Assembly (NCBI GenBank): GCA_963714425.1
Contig: CAVQOI010000013.1
Coordinates: 1-64,000, forward strand
DNA length: 64,000 nt
Direction of reading: 5' to 3'
Source of the DNA: DATCYX01 sp963714425
GTDB lineage: Bacteria > Chloroflexota > Anaerolineae > Anaerolineales > UBA4823
In this document: in pieces, positions 25,116 to 32,224 of the stretch
Numbering within the stretch: position 1 is the stretch's first letter
Layout of the letters: each line of letters begins with the position of its first letter
Notes under the pieces: generated by a model
Told to the model about the DNA's origin: nothing
What the model saw: the letters and a program-made list of their open reading frames with translations, nothing else
Databases searched by the model: none
Position numbers and translations under genes: made by a program

Positions 25116-25732
25116 CGCATCTCCAGGATGGATGATTGCTTCAAGATACCATACAAAAAGATGTCCACGAAACGGTCGAGGGCGTCCTGGTTGCCTTCCG
25201 GAGGAAGCTGGTCAGCGATAAGAATATCGGTGATCAGGTAAGAGAAGAACAGCCCGATAAAGGCGCGGATGACCAATACGGGTGGGAGAGGGCGCAGCTC
25301 GGAACGGTTTGCCAGGTTGCGCTGGATGAACGCCAGCACATGGGGGAAGATGAGCTCGAAAATTTGGGGCACGTGCTTTCCGTTGAACTCCACCAGCTCG
25401 ATGAACATCAGGTTGAGGAAGTCGGTGCGGCGGTCCAGCCCGCTCACCAGACGGTGGGCTGCAGCGCGGAGGACTTCTTCGACGGTATCCCCCTGGGTAT
25501 CCAGCATCAGGGGGAACACTTCTATGTAGGGGTGGCGCTCGAGGAAGACGGCGGTGAAGATATGCTCTTTGCTGTTGAAGTGGTTGTAAATGCTGCCAAG
25601 AGCGACGCCGGCTTCCTCGGCGATCTGGCGCATGGAGGCGCCATGGTAGCCGCGCTTTACGAACATGCGTAAAGCCGCTTCGAGGATATCGTTGCGGGCG
25701 CGCTCCCTGCGAGGGGTGGTTTCGTCAGTCAT
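25112..25732 (-). CDS. TetR/AcrR family repressor of the efflux operon
   Basis: A 206-residue transcription factor. The N-terminal helix-turn-helix reads ILEAALRMFVKRGYHGASMRQIAEEAGVALGSIYNHF (about residues 15-51, shown here in two 20-residue-or-shorter blocks: ILEAALRMFVKRGYHGASMR then QIAEEAGVALGSIYNHF). The C-terminal ligand domain is variable. It is the first gene of the efflux operon. A perfect 28-bp palindrome overlapping the -10 region starts 9 bp upstream of the ATG, so autorepression is expected. It resembles the E. coli cecR-ybhGFSR arrangement. The ligand is unknown. Confidence 0.92.
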   Translation of the reverse strand: MTDETTPRRERARNDILEAALRMFVKRGYHGASMRQIAEEAGVALGSIYNHFNSKEHIFTAVFLERHPYIEVFPLMLDTQGDTVEEVLRAAAHRLVSGLDRRTDFLNLMFIELVEFNGKHVPQIFELIFPHVLAFIQRNLANRSELRPLPPVLVIRAFIGLFFSYLITDILIADQLPPEGNQDALDRFVDIFLYGILKQSSILEMR

Positions 25733-25740
25733 GGAGTTAT

Positions 25741-25768
25741 CAATATGAACGAACGTTCGTTCATATTG
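25741..25768. promoter_or_regulatory. Perfect 28-bp palindromic TetR operator
   Basis: Each half reads CAATATGAACGAAC inward, with no mismatch over 28 bp. It overlaps the -10 box and the presumed transcription start of the TetR-led operon. TGAAYGA-type palindromes are typical TetR-family operators. Confidence 0.9.
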
Positions 25769-25793
25769 TATGATAATTTAATGCGCGAGTCAA
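25765..25793 (-). promoter_or_regulatory. Promoter of the TetR efflux operon
   Basis: -35 TTGACT (25793-25788), 17-bp spacer, -10 TACAAT (25770-25765). The -10 overlaps the outer four bases of the operator, so repressor and polymerase compete. Confidence 0.85.
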
Positions 25794-25930
25794 TAAATAA
25801 TAGTTGAGAATAAATGGCAGCATGCGGGTATTTGTGACGTTTTCGGTGAGTATCCCCGTACTTGCAACAAAAGACCCCTAGGCTCTTGAAGTCTCTAAGG
25901 GTCGATGCATTTGATCGTGCAAGGCAGCTC

Positions 25931-28264
25931 TTAAGGCATGCTGGCATAGAAGACCTGGTCATCGAATGCCAGGAAAGCGGTGCGGGTGTCTGGTGTGAGG
26001 GCGAAGGCGGTGACGGCCCGCTCGCCAAGAAGGGCGTTTATAGATACGTTCGGCTGCGGGCGGAGCTGGCGCTGGTACGCCAGGCGCAGGCTGAAGTGGT
26101 ACAAGGATGGTGTGTTGGGTTCCAGTAAGTATAGCGATGGGTCGGGCGGCTGGACGGAGAACACCTGGGAGAAGGCAGTCTCAGGAATGAGTATCTGCCC
26201 CTCGCGTCCCGGACGGGCGTCACCGTAGGGAGCCGGATCGGTGCACTGCGTGGAAGCCACCCCGAATCCGCTGACGGTGCATTGGGTTACATGACCGTCC
26301 TGGTGCAGGATGTACAGGTCCTGCTGATCGACCGCCAGGTCGATGGCGCCCTCCAGGGGTGGAATGTCCTGGTCGAAGAACAGGTCAGGCGAGCCGGTAA
26401 AGTTGGCGTTGCGGTAGATCCAGATCTGGCGCGTGCTGTGATCCAGGACATAAGCGTCGTTGTTGCTCACCACCAGTGCTGAGGGTGTTTCCCACCCTGC
26501 CGGGGGCGGCGACAGCACGGTGTAAAGTGGCGGCGCGCCGGGGGTGCATTCAAGCAATCCGCCAAAGCCATCCAAGCCTAAAAGTACGGTCCCAGAGCCG
26601 TCTGGCTTCGCGTAGAGCTCCACGTCCTCCAGAGGTCCAATCGCCTGGCTGCCCTGAAAGTTTGGCCCGCACTGGTAGGTCGTGTCGATATCATAACCCT
26701 GCCCGGCAAAGAGGGCGCGATATACACTTCCCGTTGTTGCATCCAGCATGTATAGGTCGGTGGGGGTTGCTAACATACGGGAGAGGCGTGTCTGGGAAGG
26801 CAAGCCCTCAGTGATCGCTGGCTCAAATTCCAATCGTTGGACCAGGTTCAATGAGTCGATTGCGGCCTGGGCTTGCATGCGCAATGCCAGGGTCTCTGGG
26901 GAGGGGGTGTAGCTTTCGGCTTCGTCGAGTTTTGCCAATACTTGTAGCCAGGCTTGTTCGCGAATCACCGGATCGGTCGTTGCCTGGGCAGCCCCTGCGG
27001 CTTGCACCGCCTGGGCATAGAATGCTTCACCCTCGCTGCCCCTGCCGGATTGGGTGTAAATGACCGTGGCGATGCTCACCACAACGAGCGGGATGGCTAC
27101 CGCTATCAGCCCCATCAATGGGCCTGGCAGATTCAAGCCTTCACCCGGTAGCATACGCTGGAGCAGCGAGCCCAGTGACCCGGCGAGCTGCCGCAATGCG
27201 TTTTGCACGGCTGCCATCGCCGGTGCGAATGATGACTGCCGTTCCCTGCGACGCGGGCGGGCCACAGGAATGGCAGGCTCGGCAGGGGGTGAGGGCGCCT
27301 GCCCATATCTCGGGGGAGGCATAGAATCAGGCTGGGGTGGCACCAGAGGTGTTATTGGAGGGAAAACGTCTTCCTCGGGCGCTGGCGGAGGTATCCATGG
27401 TGGAGGCTCACCTGGAAGTTCTGGTATCGCCAACCCCTCCTCGGTGGCGGGAGTTGTCTCAGGTTCTTGGACGGGTGTACCTGGTGGCTCGACCAAAGGT
27501 AGCGAAGTAGCTTCAGGGGTGGATTCTGTGGATGGCTCAGGAGATGGTTCGGGTGCTTGCGGTTCGTAACCTGGAAGGGGTTTGGGCTGCAGCAAAAAGG
27601 TCTTGCCGGGACCGGGCCGTGCCAGGATAAGCAGCGCGTCCAGATCGTTTCCTGCCAGAGGAATCAGGCGCCGGCGAAGGCTCTCCAGCCCCTGGCCGAC
27701 CTGCCCAGCAAGCGTATTCTCGTTCCAGGCTGCCGGTGGCAAGTGGCTGATGACCAATAGGTCGTTGTCGCTCAGGTTGGACTGGGAATAATAGATCGGC
27801 GCAGTTCTCCCAAGACCCAGGCCGCGCCGCTCCGGTTGTGGGTCATAGATGCGCCGCAAGCTATCGGCTGCAAGATGGAAGGCATGCACAGGGCCGCATT
27901 GAGCCAGGTATAGGCGATCACCTCGCTGGGTGAGCAGGGTGAATAATCCCAGGCTCTGGTACCCGCTGCTCGCGCCGCGCAGGTTGCGGTCAAGCAAGTA
28001 CTGGTTGAGGTGTTCTATGACTGAGCGCATAGCGGCTGTCACCGAGCCCGGGGTCTTATAATAACTTTCGGCCAGGCTTTTGAGCAACTGCTCCATGGGT
28101 TCCTGTGTCAGGGGCGCATTGCCTTCCAGGGAGAGATACAGGATCACCCGGTCGGACTGCCTGCCGCGCGCCGGACGGCGCTGGGGCGGGGCGATGTACA
28201 GGCCGGGCAGCACGGCCTGGTCTTGACCATCACGGCGGACAAGGGGGAGGAGGTGTAGATCCAT
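25931..28264 (-). CDS. Membrane protein with degenerate PP2C-like N-domain and extracytoplasmic propeller-like domain
   Basis: A 777-residue three-part protein. Residues 1-230 resemble a PPM/PP2C phosphatase fold: a strand LYLAQCGPVHAFHL where active enzymes have GDSR, and LSDNDLLVISHLPP where they have GDxLLLxSDG. The metal-binding Asp residues are absent, so it is probably a pseudophosphatase. Residues 240-375 are Pro/Glu-rich. One membrane helix (about 385-407) follows. The C-terminal 370 residues hold repeated strand-rich blocks with the feel of a beta-propeller. The start is ATG 28264, 7 bp after a TATAAT box; ATG 28270 is the alternative. No kinase gene is adjacent. Confidence 0.7.
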   Translation of the reverse strand: MDLHLLPLVRRDGQDQAVLPGLYIAPPQRRPARGRQSDRVILYLSLEGNAPLTQEPMEQLLKSLAESYYKTPGSVTAAMRSVIEHLNQYLLDRNLRGASSGYQSLGLFTLLTQRGDRLYLAQCGPVHAFHLAADSLRRIYDPQPERRGLGLGRTAPIYYSQSNLSDNDLLVISHLPPAAWNENTLAGQVGQGLESLRRRLIPLAGNDLDALLILARPGPGKTFLLQPKPLPGYEPQAPEPSPEPSTESTPEATSLPLVEPPGTPVQEPETTPATEEGLAIPELPGEPPPWIPPPAPEEDVFPPITPLVPPQPDSMPPPRYGQAPSPPAEPAIPVARPRRRERQSSFAPAMAAVQNALRQLAGSLGSLLQRMLPGEGLNLPGPLMGLIAVAIPLVVVSIATVIYTQSGRGSEGEAFYAQAVQAAGAAQATTDPVIREQAWLQVLAKLDEAESYTPSPETLALRMQAQAAIDSLNLVQRLEFEPAITEGLPSQTRLSRMLATPTDLYMLDATTGSVYRALFAGQGYDIDTTYQCGPNFQGSQAIGPLEDVELYAKPDGSGTVLLGLDGFGGLLECTPGAPPLYTVLSPPPAGWETPSALVVSNNDAYVLDHSTRQIWIYRNANFTGSPDLFFDQDIPPLEGAIDLAVDQQDLYILHQDGHVTQCTVSGFGVASTQCTDPAPYGDARPGREGQILIPETAFSQVFSVQPPDPSLYLLEPNTPSLYHFSLRLAYQRQLRPQPNVSINALLGERAVTAFALTPDTRTAFLAFDDQVFYASMP

Positions 28265-28271
28265 GATCATG

Positions 28272-28279
28272 ATTATAAT
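28272..28279. promoter_or_regulatory. Symmetric -10 element serving two divergent genes
   Basis: ATTATAAT contains TATAAT on both strands: minus 28277-28272 and plus 28274-28279. The minus box lies 7 nt before ATG 28264 (leaderless). The plus box lies 45 nt before ATG 28325, which has its own SD sequence. No -35 is obvious on either side. Confidence 0.55.
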
Positions 28280-28324
28280 AGTAAAATCCGTCTGTTGAGC
28301 GCAACCTGCTCACTTGGAGCGATT

Positions 28325-29368
28325 ATGCATCTTGAAAGCATCCAGACCCAAGAAGTGTTCGAAAGCCTGGCTGAGGAATGGAATCACCTGCTTAGTCAGA
28401 GTGCAAGTCACGTGCCATTTCTGCGGCACGAATATCTGTCCGCCTGGTGGCGGACTATGGGCGGTGGAGAATGGCCTCAGGGTGAGCTTTATATATACAC
28501 CGCCAGGATGCCCCAAGGTGACCTGTGCGGAATTGCCCCACTCTTCCTGACCAAAAACCAGGAAGGAGAAGCTGCCTTGATGCTCCTGGGCAGCATCGAG
28601 ATCTCAGACTACCTGGACGTGATCGCCCGCCCGGAAGATCTGCCAGGTTTCCTTTCTCTTCTCCTGGAGCATTTAGGCGGTCCACAAGCTCCCAGCTGGC
28701 AAGTGCTGGACCTGTATAATCTGTTGGAGGACTCACCTACTCTACCGGCGCTGGGCGAGGCAACCCGCCTGCGCGGCTGGCAGATTAGCCAGGAACGCCT
28801 GCAGCATTGTCCCTACATCCCGCTACCTGGAGATTGGGAGACATACCTGGCAAACATCGACAAAAAACAACGCCACGAAATCCGTCGCAAGATTCGCCGG
28901 GCGGAGAGCAACGAGTCCTCAGTGACATGGCGTATCGTTGGACTGCAGGACGATCTGGACGAAGAGATCGACGCCTTCCTGGGCTTGATGGCTAACGACC
29001 CTGCCAAGCGAGCATTCCTCACCGATATAATGCGCACACAGTTGCGTCTGGCGGTACAAGCCGCTCACCGCCAGGGCTGGCTGCAATTGTCATTTCTGGA
29101 GGTTGATGGGGAGAAAGCAGCCGGATATTTGAACTTCGATTATGCTGACCACATCTGGGTGTACAACTCAGGGATCGATTTCGAATACGGCGCTCTATCG
29201 CCGGGTTGGGTGCTGCTGGGTTACCTGTTGCAGTGGGCGAATGATAACAAACGCCAGGCGTTCGACTTCATGCGCGGCGACGAATCGTACAAATACCGCT
29301 TCGGGGGGATTGACCGGTTCGTTGTACGGGCACGCGTCACACGGAAACGCAAAGCGTCTCAGATTTGA
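28325..29368 (+). CDS. CelD/BcsL-like GNAT acetyltransferase
   Basis: A 347-residue acetyltransferase_6 protein (COG5653 type) with two GNAT-like lobes. The motif NIDKKQRHEIRRKIRRAE (about residues 178-195) is the conserved basic helix of the family, and the C-terminal lobe has the core strand AGYLNFDYADHIWVYNSGID. Family members act on polysaccharides or peptidyl-tRNA-like donors; the substrate is not known here. ATG 28325 is chosen because GGAG lies 7 bp before it; an upstream TTG at 28295 lacks one. It is divergent from the pseudo-PP2C gene and convergent with AmrS. Confidence 0.82.
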   Translation: MHLESIQTQEVFESLAEEWNHLLSQSASHVPFLRHEYLSAWWRTMGGGEWPQGELYIYTARMPQGDLCGIAPLFLTKNQEGEAALMLLGSIEISDYLDVIARPEDLPGFLSLLLEHLGGPQAPSWQVLDLYNLLEDSPTLPALGEATRLRGWQISQERLQHCPYIPLPGDWETYLANIDKKQRHEIRRKIRRAESNESSVTWRIVGLQDDLDEEIDAFLGLMANDPAKRAFLTDIMRTQLRLAVQAAHRQGWLQLSFLEVDGEKAAGYLNFDYADHIWVYNSGIDFEYGALSPGWVLLGYLLQWANDNKRQAFDFMRGDESYKYRFGGIDRFVVRARVTRKRKASQI

Positions 29369-29408
29369 CCTTTGGAGCGCTCCCCACGAGAATTCGGCCC
29401 GACCCTCT

Positions 29409-29510
29409 CCCCCTGCCACAATAGGCGGGGGTTAATGGTTTTGGGTTTAGATCGGGCGAAGCCTGTCCTGAACTCTAAGATGAGACCCCCCTTCGTTAGG
29501 GAAAGGGGGG
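29409..29510. repeat. GC-rich hairpins between convergent genes
   Basis: Two stem-loops. The first, 29409-29431, pairs CCCCC and GCC with GGC and GGGGG around a bulged T. The second, 29486-29510, pairs CCCCCCTT with AAGGGGGG. It lies between the GNAT and AmrS stops and may end both transcripts. It resembles the G-rich elements at 23797, 30741 and 49169 but lacks the four-run quadruplex motif. Confidence 0.5.
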
Positions 29511-29536
29511 TAAGAGGGGATGGCCAGCGATGTGGG

Positions 29537-30646
29537 CTATATTCTCCTTGGCAACCCCCATCCTTCGATGTTGACCATTTCTGGAGACTCGGGCCAGACG
29601 CCCGGGATGGAAGTGCTGCAGTTGGGGCAGGTCCCTCCTCCCGTGAGGTGGTATTCCTTTATGATATAGCCCATCCGCCGGATCAACAGCTTGCGACACT
29701 TCGGGCAATGCGTGTTTTCATACTCATCCACGTACCCCGGCAGGTTACCTGCATAGACGTAATTTAGGCCGGCTTCCACACCGATCTCGGCTGCGCGCAG
29801 CAATGTGCGAACAGACGTAGTAGGGGGCTCGGTCATCTTGTAATCGGGGTGGAATGCGGTGACATGCCAGGGGATATCCGCCGAGACGGAGCGGATGAAC
29901 TGCGCAGCATCCATCAGCTCTTCGGTGCTGTCGTTGAATCCCGGCACCACCAGGGTGACTACCTCGACCCATAGTCCCAAATCGTGGGCGCTGCGGATGG
30001 TCTCTAGGACATGCTCAAGCACACCCCCGAGCTGGCGATAGCGTTTATCCTGCATGGTCTTCAGGTCGATCTTATAGCCCACGATATAGGGGCGCAGGAA
30101 TTCCAGCGCCTCGGGTGTGGCATTTCCGTTGGAGATAAATACACATTGCAATCCGGCGGCGCTGGCTACCTTGAAGATGCCCGCTGCCCACTCGGAAGTG
30201 ATCAGTGGCTCGTTATAGGAGGATGCGATCACCCTGGCGCCGCTACGCTGGGCGTATTCTAGCAACTGGTCGGGCGTAACGCGGCGGACCAAACCCAGGG
30301 ATATATCCGAGGCGGGATCACGCATGGCTTGAGATGTGAGGTGATTTTGGCAGTAGGCGCAGTGGAAGTCGCAGCCCAGCATACCGAACGTCAGGGCGTC
30401 GCTGCCGGGCATGAGGTGGTAAAAGGGCTTTTTCTCGACCGGGTCAGCTTGCAAGGCAGCTACGTAACCCCAGGGGACGCGCAGCTCGCCACTGTCATTG
30501 AAGCGCACCTGGCATATCCCACGCCGGCCTTCACGGATCAGGCAGCGATGCCCGCACGCATAGCAGCGCAGTGCATTGTCTGGCAAGCGCTCGTAGAGCG
30601 TGCCCTCCACCGTCATCTGGTCTAAAACATTAGCCAGGCTGGACAT
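29537..30646 (-). CDS. amrS: AmmeMemoRadiSam system radical SAM enzyme AmrS
   Basis: A 369-residue radical SAM enzyme. The cluster-binding motif is GCDFHCAYCQNH (Cys92, Cys96, Cys99). An N-terminal Cys-rich segment (CYACGHRC and GICQVR) and a C-terminal zinc-ribbon-like pair of CPKC and CPNC, linked by about 30 residues, are typical of AmrS. GSDALTFGMLGCDFHC and SYNEPLI are conserved in the subfamily. Its usual partners are a MEMO protein (AmrB, found here at 50625) and an AMMECR1 protein (not in the window). The reaction of the system is not established. GGAGTG lies before the ATG. Confidence 0.93.
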   Translation of the reverse strand: MSSLANVLDQMTVEGTLYERLPDNALRCYACGHRCLIREGRRGICQVRFNDSGELRVPWGYVAALQADPVEKKPFYHLMPGSDALTFGMLGCDFHCAYCQNHLTSQAMRDPASDISLGLVRRVTPDQLLEYAQRSGARVIASSYNEPLITSEWAAGIFKVASAAGLQCVFISNGNATPEALEFLRPYIVGYKIDLKTMQDKRYRQLGGVLEHVLETIRSAHDLGLWVEVVTLVVPGFNDSTEELMDAAQFIRSVSADIPWHVTAFHPDYKMTEPPTTSVRTLLRAAEIGVEAGLNYVYAGNLPGYVDEYENTHCPKCRKLLIRRMGYIIKEYHLTGGGTCPNCSTSIPGVWPESPEMVNIEGWGLPRRI

Positions 30647-30740
30647 CTTTCACACTCCTTCATTGCAGGAGCCAAAATGGTGACCGTAACGCGTGATTTC
30701 GATCCGCATCCTGTTATTACTCACCCATTCCGGTTTGTCT

Positions 30741-30776
30741 CCCTCCCCGTTTCGGGGGAGGGGCTGGGGGTGGGGG
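30741..30776 (+). repeat. G-rich hairpin/quadruplex intergenic element, copy 2
   Basis: CCCTCCCC-GTTTCG followed by G5-A-G4-CT-G5-T-G5. The first two G-runs can pair with the C-arm as a hairpin, or all four runs can fold as a quadruplex with loops of 1, 2 and 1 nt. It lies just upstream of the mobA promoter. Confidence 0.7.
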
Positions 30777-30831
30777 TTTGTATGTTTACTGTATCGATAT
30801 ACTCTATTTATACTATAATAATCACCTAACT

Positions 30832-31446
30832 ATGTTAACTATCGTCATCCAGGCCGGCGGTGAATCCCGCCGAATGGGGCAGGATAAGGCGCTGGCGCCT
30901 TTCCTGGGGGGAACGCTAATTGAACGCGTTATTCAGCGGGTTGCGCGGCTGGCAGACGAAATCATTGTTACAACCAACAAGCCTGAGGCGTACTCGTTCC
31001 TGGGCTGCGCCCTGGCAGCCGACGTGGTCCCCGGACGCGGCGCATTGGGGGGACTGTATACCGCTCTCAGCGCGGCCAGCCAGCCGCTGGTGATGGTGGT
31101 AGCTTGCGATATGCCCTTCGTAAGTGCACAGATGTTAGCTCACCAGCGCGACTTGCTGATTGAAGGGGGATTCGATGCCGTCATCCCGCGTACTTCCGGT
31201 GGCACCGAACCCTTCCACGCTGTGTATCGTCGTGAGACCTGCCTGCCCTTGGTAATAGATGTTATTCAAGCAGACAAATGGCGCGTGGATGCGTGGTATG
31301 CCAAGGCTAAGGTGCGCCTGCTCAGCCCCGAGGAGACCGGATCCCTGGACCCCGAAGGGCTGGCGTTTTGGAATGTGAACACCCCTGAAGAGCTGGCTGA
31401 GGCAGAGCAGAAGGTGGAGAAATTGGATCGGCATGATACCCCCTGA
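30832..31446 (+). CDS. mobA: Molybdenum cofactor guanylyltransferase (MobA-like)
   Basis: A 204-residue nucleotidyltransferase. The N-terminal TIVIQAGGESRRMGQDKA (residues 3-20) is the GTP-binding loop with the essential GGxSRRMGxDK pattern. VVACDMPFVSAQML (about 84-97) holds the metal-binding Asp. It attaches GMP to molybdopterin for DMSO-reductase-type enzymes. ATG 30832 is chosen over an upstream TTG that would add 18 atypical residues. A TATAAT box (30814-30819) ends 12 bp before the ATG and no SD is visible. No molybdoenzyme is in the window, so its client is elsewhere. A MobA-like transferase for another cofactor is possible. Confidence 0.85.
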   Translation: MLTIVIQAGGESRRMGQDKALAPFLGGTLIERVIQRVARLADEIIVTTNKPEAYSFLGCALAADVVPGRGALGGLYTALSAASQPLVMVVACDMPFVSAQMLAHQRDLLIEGGFDAVIPRTSGGTEPFHAVYRRETCLPLVIDVIQADKWRVDAWYAKAKVRLLSPEETGSLDPEGLAFWNVNTPEELAEAEQKVEKLDRHDTP

Positions 31447-31558
31447 ATTGAAATCTTTCAGGCTGCGTCTGAGCCGGTTTATCGAATATTCACCACAATC
31501 ATAACTGAGATCGATGTTGATGATCTGTCATGCAAAAAAATATAGTCCTTTGGTATTA

Positions 31559-31586
31559 TTGACTGTTATGAAATTAACACTATAAT
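31559..31586 (+). promoter_or_regulatory. Sigma-70-like promoter of the secreted 137-residue protein
   Basis: -35 TTGACT (31559-31564), 16-bp spacer, -10 TATAAT (31581-31586). The 5' leader would be about 120 nt to ATG 31713 and ends in AGGAGG. Confidence 0.75.
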
Positions 31587-31712
31587 ACAACTAATCGTGC
31601 CACTGCGCTCGATGACTGGGTGCGTGGTGCGTCCGCGCTCAAGATTGTCAAGAGGTTACAACAATCGATTGCCTGCTCAAGAACCTAGAAGAGAATTAGA
31701 AGGAGGTCTGTG

Positions 31713-32126
31713 ATGGCACACATGCGTAAGATTGCAATTCCGGTTGTGGTCGTATTCACCGTTTTGGTGCTCCTGACGACCACTGTAATGGCGACCAGCC
31801 CATTCGTTGGCAAATGGACAGCCACCGATATCTTTGATGGCAGCCAGATGCGCTTGATTATCAAACCCTTCGGTGAAAAATTCGTCTTTCAGTACCACGA
31901 CCGAGGTGCAAGTGTCTGCGGAGTAGACGAGAAAGGCAATCCGCTCTACCCAGGGATTGGCATGGGGCAAGGAGTGGTGAAGGAAAACAAATTCGATGGC
32001 GGCATGAAGTTTTACTGCACCCAGGAGCTTATATTCATCGGTAAGTTCCAAATCCAGCTTGAATACGACGCGAGGACCGATACGCTATTGGATAATCTCG
32101 GAAACGTGTGGACGCGAGCCAATTGA
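31713..32126 (+). CDS. Small secreted protein of unknown function
   Basis: A 137-residue protein with an N-terminal hydrophobic segment (about residues 6-27) that looks like a cleavable signal peptide, ending near VMATS. The mature part is strand-rich, with two cysteines (ASVCGV and KFYCTQ) that could form a disulfide, and several Trp/Phe/Gly positions, for example PFVGKWTATD at the start. It is not recognisable as any family I know. AGGAGG lies 6 bp before ATG 31713; the GTG immediately before is less likely. Its own promoter lies at 31559. It is a single gene between mobA and kimA. Confidence 0.75.
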   Translation: MAHMRKIAIPVVVVFTVLVLLTTTVMATSPFVGKWTATDIFDGSQMRLIIKPFGEKFVFQYHDRGASVCGVDEKGNPLYPGIGMGQGVVKENKFDGGMKFYCTQELIFIGKFQIQLEYDARTDTLLDNLGNVWTRAN

Positions 32127-32175
32127 TCGAATAATTGTTTTGCGCTGTTCATTCAGTGTCTTGAGCGAAACGATC

Positions 32176-32210
32176 CCTGCACCCCGCTCTGTTATTCAGC
32201 GGGGTGCAGG
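32176..32210. repeat. 13-bp perfect inverted repeat before the KimA-like gene
   Basis: CCTGCACCCCGCT pairs perfectly with AGCGGGGTGCAGG across a 9-nt loop. No U-run follows, so it is not a classic terminator. It covers the -35 region of the TATAAT at 32213 and could end the upstream transcript or bind a regulator. Confidence 0.7.
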
Positions 32211-32212
32211 CT

Positions 32213-32218
32213 TATAAT
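32213..32218 (+). promoter_or_regulatory. -10 box TATAAT, 6 nt before GTG 32225
   Basis: Perfect TATAAT next to the inverted repeat at 32176-32210. Transcription would start at the GTG codon, giving a leaderless message. Confidence 0.55.
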
Positions 32219-32224
32219 GAGCAT

